DNA from: Hymenobacter ginkgonis
GTDB lineage: Bacteria > Bacteroidota > Bacteroidia > Cytophagales > Hymenobacteraceae
Length of the DNA stretch: 64,000 nucleotides
Reading direction: 5' to 3'
NCBI RefSeq assembly: GCF_009755225.1
Contig: NZ_WQKZ01000003.1
Coordinates: 620,001 to 684,000 of the forward strand
The notes under the pieces were generated by a model. The model was not told where the DNA came from. It made no database searches and saw only the letters and a program-made list of their open reading frames with translations. A program made the position numbers and the translations under genes. This document shows positions 7,780-16,180 of the stretch, in pieces. The stretch's first letter is position 1, and each line of letters begins with the position of its first letter.

Positions 7780-9600
7780 ATGGAGTCAGTCCCTGCTACT
7801 GCGGCAACTTCTTCGGCCCCGGCTGCGGCCGCCGCCAAAGCTGCCAGCGTATTTACGGCCTATGCCACGGCGCCCGCTCCCGAGCCCGCACCGCACACCT
7901 TCGAGCTGGGGCTGGTAATGGCGGGGGCAATCTCGGCGGGGGCTTATACGGCAGGCGTTATTAATTTTCTCTTTGAGGCCCTCGACAATTGGTACGACCC
8001 CGCGTTGCAGCAAGCGTTCGGGGACGGGGCTGCGGTGCCTACCGACGAGCCCCTGCACCACGTGCGGCTAAAAGCCATGGCGGGCGCCTCCGCTGGGGGT
8101 ATGTGCGCTGCCCTTACCGCTATTGCGGCCATTGAGGGCAGCACCAGCAACTTTCACCAAGCGTGGGTCAAAGACATTGATATTGACAAGCTGCTCGACC
8201 CAAGCGACTTGGTTCGGGAGCCCAAGCGCCTGCAAGCGTGGAAAAGCGTGCTCAACTGCGACATCCTGGACCACATTGCCCAAAACCGGCTAGCGCGCCC
8301 TACCCAGGCGCGGTGGCCCCGGTGGATGCTGTCCGACCACTTAGACTTTTTTTTAACCCTCACCAATCTCAATGGGCTGACGTACGAGGTGACCCAGACC
8401 GGCGGGGCCCCCCAGCGGTTTACGGACCACGCCGACCGTATTCAGTTTCGCCTGCTTGCGCCGACCCTACCCCCGACTGCCCCCACCGACCCCGCCTTCG
8501 ACCCCGCGCTGGTGGAGCTGCCTAGTGCGCCTACCCCCACCGGGGATGCCGCCTGGGACCGCTTGGCTCAATCGGCCCTCGCTACCGGGGCTTTCCCTAT
8601 TGCGTTGATTAGCCGTCTGATGCGCTTCTCAAACGACTATTATGCGAGCCGCTGGTACAACGGGCCGCGCCCTGGCTACGCGGTTCGTGCCGGCGCGCCC
8701 GACATTCAGACTTATCCAGCGGGAGGAGAATACTTGTTTGTGGATGGGGGCGTGACGAATAACGAGCCGCTGGAGCTAGCCCGCCGGGCGCTGACAGACG
8801 ACCCATCGGGGCTGTTGCACAATGACCCCAATGGCGCCACGGCCCGCCGCGCCCTGCTGCTGGTTGACCCGTTTCCGAGTGAGGCGAAGGAAACGGATTA
8901 CACGGTTCTCAAACAGGAGCTGGGCCCGCTCGCCGCGCGTCTATTTACAGCGTTGCTGAACCAGTCGCGCTTTCGCGCCGAGGATTTATTAGGCGCCCTC
9001 GACCTGGATGTGCACAGCCGCTACATCATTGCCCCGTCGCGGAAGGTGGAGGCGCGGCCAAAGGTGGCAGCGCAGCCAGACGCTAAAAAGCCCCTACCCC
9101 CCATCTTGGCGTGTGGGCTGCTCAACGCATTCGGCGGCTTTTTACACCAAGGTTTCCGGGAGCATGATTACGAGCTGGGCCGTCGCAACTGCCAGCGGTT
9201 CCTGCAGCAGTGGTTTACGCTGCCAGCCAATAATCCGCTTTTTGACCGCTGGCCGGCTGCGCTCAAGCAGACTCTAGACGTGCGCGATGAAAAAGACCAA
9301 CCGACGGGGCGCCTCCCCATCCTTCCCTTGTTGGGTAGCTCGGCGGTAAAAGTAGCCGCTCCCGAGTGGGCAAAGGCCCGCATGAGCCAGTCAGACTATG
9401 CGCAACTGACAGAGCAAGTGAGGCAGCGGCTGGATATCATCACCAAACAACTGAGCCGCGAAATTCCGGATGGGTGGTGGGCCGCGAAGATGATTTACCC
9501 GCTCTTTGTTCGAAGCAAACTGCGGCGGCTGCTACAGGAGAAAATAATGCGGGTTATTAAGCAGGAGTTGAGCACGGCGGAGTTGCTGCAAGAAGCCTAA
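7780..9600 (+). CDS. Patatin-like phospholipase
   Basis: 606 residues with no signal peptide. The patatin hydrolase fold is at about 45-340: glycine-rich oxyanion segment GAISAGAYTAG (about 49-59), nucleophile elbow GASAGG with Ser104, and catalytic DGG with Asp322 (FVDGGVTNNEP). Together these form the Ser-Asp dyad of lipid acyl hydrolases. The C-terminal 250 residues are helical, with HDYELGRRNCQRFL (about 464-477), a block common in long bacterial patatins, and an amphipathic basic C-terminus that may touch membrane. Likely cytosolic phospholipase or acyl hydrolase. It stands alone, with no nucleotidyltransferase beside it, so an antiphage CBASS role is not supported. Confidence 0.85.
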   Translation: MESVPATAATSSAPAAAAAKAASVFTAYATAPAPEPAPHTFELGLVMAGAISAGAYTAGVINFLFEALDNWYDPALQQAFGDGAAVPTDEPLHHVRLKAMAGASAGGMCAALTAIAAIEGSTSNFHQAWVKDIDIDKLLDPSDLVREPKRLQAWKSVLNCDILDHIAQNRLARPTQARWPRWMLSDHLDFFLTLTNLNGLTYEVTQTGGAPQRFTDHADRIQFRLLAPTLPPTAPTDPAFDPALVELPSAPTPTGDAAWDRLAQSALATGAFPIALISRLMRFSNDYYASRWYNGPRPGYAVRAGAPDIQTYPAGGEYLFVDGGVTNNEPLELARRALTDDPSGLLHNDPNGATARRALLLVDPFPSEAKETDYTVLKQELGPLAARLFTALLNQSRFRAEDLLGALDLDVHSRYIIAPSRKVEARPKVAAQPDAKKPLPPILACGLLNAFGGFLHQGFREHDYELGRRNCQRFLQQWFTLPANNPLFDRWPAALKQTLDVRDEKDQPTGRLPILPLLGSSAVKVAAPEWAKARMSQSDYAQLTEQVRQRLDIITKQLSREIPDGWWAAKMIYPLFVRSKLRRLLQEKIMRVIKQELSTAELLQEA

Positions 9601-9783
9601 ATCAGCAAAGCGCTACCCCCTCATAGCGTACGCAGGGAGGCAGTAGAGCCGTAGAGCTAGGCCACGCCGGTATGTTTTAGGGGGGTAGCAGTTCACCTTC
9701 ATCTTTATCAGCAGGCGGAGAAATATTGCCGCAACGAGCTGGTTTAAAGCTGTAAGCGCGCTGGCTGCCTTTTGCAAACGAAC

Positions 9784-10728
9784 CTACTTCCTACCTGCTT
9801 TATGCAATTGGGAAAGCTTCGTTTTGGTCTTCAAATACGTTGCCGCGTGCACGACTTGATAGGCAGGATTCGCCGCAAAAAGCTCTTCTAATACCCCCAC
9901 GTGGGCCAAGCCAAACACGGCTAATACCCGCTTAGCCTGGCTTTGCTGCTGCGCCCGCAGCATATTCGAGTAGATTTTGAGATTCCGGTTATAAAATAGG
10001 GTAATGAAATGAGCCCCAATGTATTCGGTATCTACTTTGCCCAGCTCAACCGTATTTGTGCCGTCCGCCGCAAAAGTGCCGTTCATAACCAAGGCCGGGG
10101 TATTGAACTGCACGCGGTGCAGCAACGCAATCATGGCCGGCTGATTGGCGAGCGCCAGGTAATCGTAGAGGGAAAGGCTGTCGTGCTGCACCAGGGTTCT
10201 TAACGGGCGGGCGGTAGCCTGTAGCAGCTTAAGGTCTTGCGTGTAGGCCTCAATATTGGTGCCGGTGCTCAGCAAGGACTGGGACGTAGCCGCGTAGTAA
10301 TCAACGGCTTTGGGGCTGGGTAGCTGTAGCTGCTTGGCCAACGCAAAGCCCACTTGGTAGCGCTCACTGCGCCCGGTCGGTAAGCGCGCTAGTTGCAACA
10401 GCCCCTTTTGATATAAACTATACAAGCTATCAAGTTGCCCCTGCTCCTTTGGTTCGGCTTCAATCAAAATAATATCGGGCCGAAACTGCGCGAGTTGCGC
10501 CCGCACCTGGGCCAGTTCTGCTTGCTTTTTAGGGCTGAAGACGTCCGATTGGGGCTGCTTGTTATAAAGCTGGTTGAGGTGGTCGGAGCCTACTACCAGC
10601 ACTTGAATCTTGGCGGGTAGGGGGCCCTGCGCGACGCTCAACAACGGTAAGGTTAGGCCTAGCAGGAATGGTAGAGCGCGAAAACAAGGGCGGCGTAGGA
10701 GTGAGGAGAAATGGAACATGAGAGACAA
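9784..10728 (-). CDS. DUF5694-like protein, exported
   Basis: 314 residues with a signal peptide (LPFLLGLTLPLLSVAQ). The core starts KIQVLVVGSDHLNQL, then RPDIILIEAEP, YQVGFALAKQLQLPSPKAVDYY, YIGAHFITLFYNRNLKIYSN and RVLAVFGLAHVGVLEELF. This series of Asp/Glu, His and Arg-Asn blocks matches DUF5694, which is thought to be distantly related to the TraB/GumN (TIKI) fold. No activity is established for it. It would act in the periplasm. No neighbour is obviously linked: about 180 bp separates it from the convergent patatin gene. Confidence 0.65.
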   Translation of the reverse strand: MSLMFHFSSLLRRPCFRALPFLLGLTLPLLSVAQGPLPAKIQVLVVGSDHLNQLYNKQPQSDVFSPKKQAELAQVRAQLAQFRPDIILIEAEPKEQGQLDSLYSLYQKGLLQLARLPTGRSERYQVGFALAKQLQLPSPKAVDYYAATSQSLLSTGTNIEAYTQDLKLLQATARPLRTLVQHDSLSLYDYLALANQPAMIALLHRVQFNTPALVMNGTFAADGTNTVELGKVDTEYIGAHFITLFYNRNLKIYSNMLRAQQQSQAKRVLAVFGLAHVGVLEELFAANPAYQVVHAATYLKTKTKLSQLHKAGRK

Positions 10729-11005
10729 AAGGAGAAATCAAGCAAATGTAAATACCCAGTACCTTGCTTTGCAATGTAGCTGCACAAACAATTACTTATT
10801 AGCTATTAGCTGTCCATAGCGCTCGCTAGGCAGCTGGTAAGTTGGCTGCGTCACGAATGGGCCGCTCGAAAAAGCTAGGCCAGGTGATATCCTCAGCTAC
10901 GTTCGGCTGACTAAGCTGTCACGGGCCACGCAATGCGGCGTGCGGCAATAATTACTGCACCTTTTCGGCGGTGTTTTGCCAGCGTCGAACGGCGGCAGGC
11001 TACGC

Positions 11006-11179
11006 TCAACCACCCTTGCCCTGCTTCATCAACTCCCATTTATAGGCGACCTTGGTTTGACTAATAAGCTGGTTCAAAAGCAAACGGTCGGCTTGCTGGC
11101 CGCTGGTTTGCGGCGGGGGTAGAGGAGACCTTGCGGGGCGTAAGTACTGCGAGCGCGTAACCTCCCTGCCAACGGCAAA
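11006..11179 (-). pseudogene. Possible 3' remnant of an unidentified gene
   Basis: Minus-strand frame directly after the diadenylate cyclase gene, bounded upstream by TAG and ending TGA (11006-11008). It has no usable start, yet the 57 codons read like protein: EVTRSQYLRPARSPLPPP, then QQADRLLLNQLISQTKVAYK and WELMKQGKGG. This suggests the C-terminus of a lost gene. The product is not recognised. An open run of this length can occur by chance in GC-rich DNA, so support is modest. Confidence 0.3.
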
Positions 11180-11206
11180 CTAAAAAATGGCACCGCTGGC
11201 TAAACA

Positions 11207-11923
11207 CTACAAAATGAGTTGATTCCAGAAGATGACTTGCTCGGCACGCTGGCGCACGAGCCGGATGCCTCCATCCTGGGAGACGACGATGGCCTGGCAG
11301 CCCGCCTCGGCTTGGCAGAGCCGGTAGGCCGCGCGGTGGCGGGTGCCGCCGCTGTCGGCCGCTTCGGCCTGCAACTGCGTACCCTCGGCATCGAGGGCGC
11401 GGTACACATACGGCGTGGGCGGAGCCGGGGCGGCGATTTCTACGCCGAAACCCAGCAAACCGAACTGCTTGTCGAGGGCTAAGGCGCCATCCACGGCCAT
11501 TAGGTCGGCGAGTAAATCGGCAAACTGCTCCATCTCCGTGTGCAGCTGCTGTAGTTCACCATCCGTTGCGAGGCGGTAGGCGGCCCAACTACTGAGGTCC
11601 AGCGCCGTGCTGCGGGCCAGCAGGCGGGTGAGCAGCGCACGGTAGCGCGCGCCAAAGTCGTTGTGCAGCACGCCATACTTGGGGCGCAGCACCGCCGCCG
11701 GGCCTACCAGCCGGAGTGCGTCGGTACTGGGCACCAGCACCAGCATACCCCCGTGGCCTTGGGCCCGCACCCGGGCCAAGCAGCGATGCAGGCTATAGCT
11801 GCCCAGGTGGCGGGCCAATTCTATGTTGACATCACCTAGGGTAGGTGGCGTTTCACGGGGGTCCACTTCCTCAAAGCCGCCCAGCCAGCCGATAGGGAAT
11901 GCCCGCCCGCCGTAGTCACCCAT
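11207..11923 (-). CDS. Diadenylate cyclase (DAC/DisA_N) catalytic part, 3' piece of a split gene
   Basis: 238 codons carrying the catalytic domain that joins two ATP into cyclic di-AMP. Both signature motifs are present: DGA at residues 145-147 (AVDGALALDKQFGLLGFGVEI) and RHR at 195-197 (GGTRHRAAYRL). The first 100 residues look like a sensor-type domain rather than part of the cyclase fold. The upstream gene ends in TAA (11926-11924) immediately followed by this ATG, in the same frame, so the two pieces look like one DACNV-DAC protein cut by a nonsense codon (CAA to TAA would explain it). It may still be made as a separate polypeptide by reinitiation. c-di-AMP acts in osmotic and cell-wall control. 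Confidence 0.75.
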   Translation of the reverse strand: MGDYGGRAFPIGWLGGFEEVDPRETPPTLGDVNIELARHLGSYSLHRCLARVRAQGHGGMLVLVPSTDALRLVGPAAVLRPKYGVLHNDFGARYRALLTRLLARSTALDLSSWAAYRLATDGELQQLHTEMEQFADLLADLMAVDGALALDKQFGLLGFGVEIAAPAPPTPYVYRALDAEGTQLQAEAADSGGTRHRAAYRLCQAEAGCQAIVVSQDGGIRLVRQRAEQVIFWNQLIL

Positions 11924-12439
11924 TTAGCCTTGCTGCAACACCAGCATTGGCTGCGCCCCGCAGAAAAACGCCAGCCGGCCCGGCCCCGCCACCTGCATAA
12001 ATAGGGCCGGGGGCAGCAGCGCCGTATCGTGCGGCGCGTCGACGTGGTCCCAGGGGCGGGTAGCGAATACGAGCCCTAGAATGGTTAATTCGCCCGTCGG
12101 CGCAGCCCCTACCGATAGCAGCGTACCGGGGCGCTGCGTGGTTGGGCTAAGGCGGCGTAGTTCCTGCGCAGAGTAGGCGCGCGGCTCACTAAAGGCAAGT
12201 ATCTGATAGGCAGCAATGGCCTCGGGCGGGGGCGCGGGCTGCTGGTCGGGGGGCGCGGAGGGCCGCAGCAAGAGGTGGCATTGCACGGGGCGGTCTTCCT
12301 CGCGCAGCAAGCTGGCCTGGTAGCCCCCCGCAATAAAGCTGGTCAGCACGGCTGGGTCTGGCAGCGGCAAGCCGTGGGCGGGCCAGTGCTGGCGCAGGGC
12401 AGCAGCTATCTCGGGGGGGTAGGCATACGTTTCCGTCAC
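11924..12439 (-). CDS. N-terminal part of the DACNV-type diadenylate cyclase
   Basis: 171 codons from a GTG (12439) to TAA (11926-11924). In layout it matches the N-terminal sensor domain (DACNV type) that precedes some bacterial DAC domains: an amphipathic start (PPEIAAALRQHWPAHGLPLPDP), a beta strand IAGGYQASLLREEDRPVQCHLLL, and a closing segment PARLAFF-like (GRLAFFCGAQPMLVLQQG). The next gene begins with no gap in the same frame. Assignment as DACNV rests on this linkage and general pattern, not on a database hit. Alone it would have no catalytic motif. Either a recent nonsense mutation or a real two-subunit arrangement is possible. Confidence 0.6.
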   Translation of the reverse strand: MTETYAYPPEIAAALRQHWPAHGLPLPDPAVLTSFIAGGYQASLLREEDRPVQCHLLLRPSAPPDQQPAPPPEAIAAYQILAFSEPRAYSAQELRRLSPTTQRPGTLLSVGAAPTGELTILGLVFATRPWDHVDAPHDTALLPPALFMQVAGPGRLAFFCGAQPMLVLQQG

Positions 12440-12525
12440 GGCAGGCAGGGGGGGAAGCGTTCAACTGAAAGGCGGCTAAGGTAGCCTACTTACGTGTACC
12501 TGTTGCCTAATGGAGCAGCTAGCTT

Positions 12526-12663
12526 TCAGGCGCTTGGTTGCTGGGTAATGCCCCTGAAAAAGGCTACAAATACCTGCTGATTATTTTCCGCGTTCAGCAC
12601 TTCTAGTGCTGGGCAGAAGTGCTCATCGCCAAAGTCTTTACTCGCCGGTTCGGCATGGTCATC
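12526..12663 (-). pseudogene. In-frame continuation after the stop of the 12664-13371 gene
   Basis: Reading on past the TAA of the upstream gene in the same frame gives 45 sense codons to a TGA (12528-12526): DDHAEPASKDFGDEHFCP, then ALEVLNAENNQQVFVAFFRG. The composition is protein-like and there is no start codon, so this is either a lost C-terminal tail of that protein or a remnant of another gene. A 45-codon open run is not rare by chance. Confidence 0.25.
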
Positions 12664-13371
12664 TTACCGGCCAACTAAGTGAATACGTAGCTCGCGGCGC
12701 TCTTCACCTTTGGGAATGCCCAGCCCGGCTCCCTTGGTAAATGCTACTGGCAGCCCTAGCTGCGCGCTTAGCGCGGTGGCGATAGCCTGCGCAACCGCCG
12801 CTGTACGCGTATCATAGTACAAGACGACGGAGCTAGCGGAAAGCCAGGGCGGCCGCGATGGCAAAAGCGTTGCCCCGGTTACGGTGTACCCACCTGCTGC
12901 TAAATAGGTACTGCTTTTTGCAAGCTCTGCAGGCTCAATCTTGTACCCATACAGGGCAATAGAGTAGAGGGAATTATTCGCTAGCTTGACGGCGCTTTGA
13001 ATTTTTACGCTGCTCCTCGCTGCCTCCGTTTCCGATACGGATTCGAGCAAGGTGGTAATCTGCTGCGACAAGTTTTGTTTGGTTTTCGTTAGCTCCACAA
13101 TTTTGCCTTGGGCAGAGTCAAGTACTGCGCGCGCAAAAACCGTTCTTATGTTCAGCGAATCAAGGTCTTTCTTGGCTTTGTCCCGCAAGAATTCGGCCCG
13201 GGCGTTCTCATATTTTGAGACGTAACTCTGCCCCACGACCCCAATCGAAGCGGCAACAGCCGTAGCGAAGCTCAACCAAAAAGTATGATTCCAATAAAAA
13301 GGCTTTCGCAGGGCCTGAATCTCGAGTTGTAGCTTCTGGGCTTCGAGTTGTTCTCTGTCTACAGCTTCCAT
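12664..13371 (-). CDS. Single-pass membrane protein with coiled coil and LytR_C-like end
   Basis: 235 residues. An N-terminal helix (EQLEAQKLQLEIQAL) is followed by one transmembrane segment (about residues 30-50, FWLSFATAVAASIGVVGQSY), a charged coiled coil (about 52-115), and a C-terminal alpha/beta domain with VVLYYDTRTAAVAQAIATAL and LGLPVAFTKGAG. That last block resembles the small LytR_C/SPOR-like domain found at the ends of envelope proteins. The protein is probably anchored with its large domain outside the cytoplasm. Function is unknown. It lies on the same strand upstream of the diadenylate cyclase pieces, about 225 bp away, so common control is possible but unproven. Confidence 0.6.
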   Translation of the reverse strand: MEAVDREQLEAQKLQLEIQALRKPFYWNHTFWLSFATAVAASIGVVGQSYVSKYENARAEFLRDKAKKDLDSLNIRTVFARAVLDSAQGKIVELTKTKQNLSQQITTLLESVSETEAARSSVKIQSAVKLANNSLYSIALYGYKIEPAELAKSSTYLAAGGYTVTGATLLPSRPPWLSASSVVLYYDTRTAAVAQAIATALSAQLGLPVAFTKGAGLGIPKGEERRELRIHLVGR

Positions 13372-13968
13372 AGGAAAGGAGGAGCAAAGGTGGAGGTACT
13401 TCCCGCCAGGCAGGCCTGGCCAGTATAGAATTAGGCGGATTAGGCATTTCGTGCCAACAAGATAAGGGGCGCTCTCTTAAGCCCTTACCCCCCGCTGGGC
13501 CGATTGGAGAAATCCTTTGCAGGGGGTAGGCTTGTGGTGTTGAAAGGGGTGGCGCTTTAAGGGTTGGCCTAGCCTCGATGAATGAAGCAGGGGTAGGCCT
13601 GCTCGCTTAGGAGGTGCCGCTGCACGGGCTTTGACTGCGCGGCCGGTAAGTGGCCACTAGACTTTGCACGCGTCAGGCGAGGTCGCAACCCCGCCCTTAT
13701 TCCCCGCGCGAATTTGTCTTGACGACTACGGAGAGACCCACCGGTTCAGCGCGTTGCCGTGCCCAACCATGGCCTGCTCAAAGGGTATTCCGCCGCGCGC
13801 AGAATGCTTTGCCAAGCCAGGGCGGTGGCTTTAGGTATTCTGCTGTAGCTGCGGCCTGCCACGAGGGAGCGGTTGTCGCTCGCCACGAGCAGGCTTTCTA
13901 ATCGGGAAGCACTTAAAAAGTAGTTCTGCCGATAACTCTGCCTAAGCTGAACAGGTTTAGCTAAGTAT
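13372..13968. other. Gene-free region
   Basis: About 600 bp between the divergent membrane-protein gene and the TPR kinase. Open frames on both strands (for example 13650-13901 plus) are arginine- and serine-rich with no recognisable motif, so they were not called. The last 60 bp before 13969 are AT-richer and probably carry the kinase promoter. Confidence 0.4.
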
Positions 13969-15945
13969 ATGCATAGATTACTTACGCGGGCGAAAAAGGA
14001 GGGTGCCAAGGCTAGAAACTGGTTGCGGCTAGCAGGCGGGCTGGCGAGCTTGCTACTGGGCAGCGGGGCGGCCTGGGCGCAGGGGCCGCCATTGCCGCTC
14101 GCCCGGGTAGCGGTGATGCGCGACAGTATCAGCCGGCTGTTAGCTACTGACCTGCGGCCTGATACGCTGCGCGTGAGCCGCCTCAATACCCTGGCCTTTG
14201 CCCTGCGCACCAACGAGGCGCCGCTGGCCCAGCGCTTGGCTCGGCAGGCCCTGGCGCTTGCGCAGCAGCTGAATTTTAAGCGGGGGCTGGTGGAGGCTCA
14301 CTTCAACCTAGGCTACAATTACCGGGTGCGCAGCCAGTACGACTCGGCCATTTACCACAGCCGGCAAGCGCTGGCTTGGGCCATCCGCACCCGCAACCGC
14401 TATACCCAGACGCGGGCCTACTACAACTTGGCCCGCATTTACCTAGAGCAGGGCGACTATGCGGCCGCCCTGGGCCCCAGCCTCGACGGGCTGGCGCTCG
14501 CCCGCACCCTGCACAGCCCCCGGGTAGCGCTGTTTCAACTGGTGCTGGCCGGGCGTATTGAACTGGTTTTGGGCGAGTATGCCGCCGCCCGCTCCTACGT
14601 AGCTGAGGCCCGCCACTTGGTACCGGCGGCCCACGACCTGCTCGGCAACGGGTACGTGTACCAGGCCCTCGGCGACATCAGCTGCCAGCAGGGGCAATGG
14701 TTGGCGGCCCACCGCTATTATACCCAGACCGTTGCCAATTACCGGTTGGTATATAATGCGCGCGGCTTGCTACCCATCGAGATTAACCTGGCTGACATGA
14801 CCGACCGCTTGGGCAACCACCGGGCGGCTCGCCGCGCCGCTACTGGGTTGCTGCAGCGGGCCCGCACTACTGGCACGCCGGAGCAAGTAGCTCAGGCGGC
14901 GCTGGTGCTGGCGCGTACCTGGCTGCCGGCCCAGCCCGACAGTGCGCACCGCTATGCTACCCTCAGCCTACGGGCCGCCCGGCCGCACCACCTGCGCCCG
15001 GAAGCCCGCGACGCGGCCCAGGTGTTGGCCCGGGCCAGCGACCAGCTCGGGCAGAGCCACACTGCCTATCGCTACCAGGTGCTGGCGGGTGCCTACGCCG
15101 ATAGCCTGAGTGGCGAGGACGCCCGCCGCCGGCTGGCGGCCGTGCAGGCCCGCGCCGTGCGCTCGCGCGCCCAAATGCAGCTAGACTTGCTGCGCCAGCA
15201 GGTGCGCGTGCGCAGCCAGCAACAGGAGCTGGAGCGCCTGCGCCACCGGCAGTTGGTGGCCGGCTTGGCGGCCTTAGGGGGGGTAGCCCTGGCGGTGGGG
15301 ATTGCGCTGCTGCGCTCCTACCGCCGCGCCGCGGCCCGCCGCTTGTTGGCATTGCGCACGCGCATCGCCGCTGACCTACACGACGAGGTTGGCGGCATGC
15401 TTACCCAAATTATTATGCAAAGCACGCTGGTGCGCGACGGAACCTTGGCGTCCACACAGCAGCAGGCCTACCTCGACCAGGTAGTAGAAGCCAGCCGCCG
15501 CGCTGCCCGCCAGCTCCGCGACGCGGTGTGGAGCATCGACGCTCGCCACGACTCGATGGACAGCTTGCTCCAGCGGCTGCGCGACTACGCGCACGAAACG
15601 CTGCCCCCAACTGGCCTGGACCTCGAGTTTGCGATAGAGGCCAAAACCGAGCGGCTGGCCGTGCCGCTGGCCACTCGGCAGGCGCTCTACGCCATTTACC
15701 AAGAAGCTCTGCACAACGTGGTGAAGCACGCCCACGCCCGGCGGGTATGGGTGCGCGTAGCGTTAGTGAGCACGCAGCTAGAGCTGGAAGTGCGCGACGA
15801 TGGCCCTACCCCGCTGCGGCCCCGCCCCGGCGGCCAGGGCCTGCGCAACATGCACATGCGGGCCGCGGCCGTGGGCGGTACGCTGCAGCTCACCCCAGCC
15901 ACTCCCGGCCCCGGAGCCTGCTTGCTGGCTCGCCTGCCAGTGTAG
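13969..15945 (+). CDS. TPR sensor histidine kinase, HisKA_3 type
   Basis: 658 residues. A signal peptide (LASLLLGSGAAWAQ) exports a TPR domain to the periplasm (about 60-370, with repeats such as VEAHFNLGYNYRVRSQYDSAIYHS and RAYYNLARIYLEQGDYAAA). A coiled coil (about 385-425), one transmembrane helix (about 428-450, LVAGLAALGGVALAVGIALL), then HisKA_3 with phospho-acceptor His471 in ADLHDEVGGML, and a short HATPase domain (EALHNVVKHAHA, GGQGLRNMHMRA) follow. This is the Bacteroidota class that normally pairs with NarL/LuxR regulators; none is adjacent. Extracytoplasmic sensing through the TPR array is inferred. Confidence 0.9.
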   Translation: MHRLLTRAKKEGAKARNWLRLAGGLASLLLGSGAAWAQGPPLPLARVAVMRDSISRLLATDLRPDTLRVSRLNTLAFALRTNEAPLAQRLARQALALAQQLNFKRGLVEAHFNLGYNYRVRSQYDSAIYHSRQALAWAIRTRNRYTQTRAYYNLARIYLEQGDYAAALGPSLDGLALARTLHSPRVALFQLVLAGRIELVLGEYAAARSYVAEARHLVPAAHDLLGNGYVYQALGDISCQQGQWLAAHRYYTQTVANYRLVYNARGLLPIEINLADMTDRLGNHRAARRAATGLLQRARTTGTPEQVAQAALVLARTWLPAQPDSAHRYATLSLRAARPHHLRPEARDAAQVLARASDQLGQSHTAYRYQVLAGAYADSLSGEDARRRLAAVQARAVRSRAQMQLDLLRQQVRVRSQQQELERLRHRQLVAGLAALGGVALAVGIALLRSYRRAAARRLLALRTRIAADLHDEVGGMLTQIIMQSTLVRDGTLASTQQQAYLDQVVEASRRAARQLRDAVWSIDARHDSMDSLLQRLRDYAHETLPPTGLDLEFAIEAKTERLAVPLATRQALYAIYQEALHNVVKHAHARRVWVRVALVSTQLELEVRDDGPTPLRPRPGGQGLRNMHMRAAAVGGTLQLTPATPGPGACLLARLPV

Positions 15946-16080
15946 CGCGCGGCGGGCCGTTGGTATGCGCCAGTAGCACGGTCGGGGCGTTGGTTTCGCC
16001 CCGGCCATTGTTCATCTCCACAGCCCAGTTGAGGGTAGGGTAGCTGCCGCTAGCGAAAAGCCGGGGGCTTCGCTAAGCTG

Positions 16081-16145
16081 TAGCGCCAGCTTGCAGTCCG
16101 CGAGTTAGTAGAGTTAATTGCGTCGCGGACTGCAAGTTCGCGCTA
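16081..16145. repeat. REP-like palindrome
   Basis: Two 23-nt arms, 16081-16103 and 16123-16145, match as inverted repeats at 20 of 23 positions. The inner 14 bp are perfect (CTTGCAGTCCGCGA against TCGCGGACTGCAAG), with a 19-nt loop. It sits in the 235-bp gap between two plus-strand genes. A partial copy of the core (TTGCAGTCCGC) appears near 40205, also intergenic, so this looks like a dispersed extragenic palindrome that may also attenuate transcription. Confidence 0.6.
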
Positions 16146-16180
16146 CGGTTCAGTCGTGCACTTCCTTTCGAAACAGCCCT

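Noticed and set aside
7780..12439. Patatin plus diadenylate cyclase as an antiphage (CBASS-like) system
   Set aside because: The genes are about 1.6 kb apart with an unrelated gene between them and on opposite strands. The cyclase is of the housekeeping DAC type, not a CD-NTase, and no Cap genes are present.
13650..13901. 83-codon plus-strand frame in a gap
   Set aside because: Arg/Pro/Ala-rich, no recognisable block, no support from neighbours.
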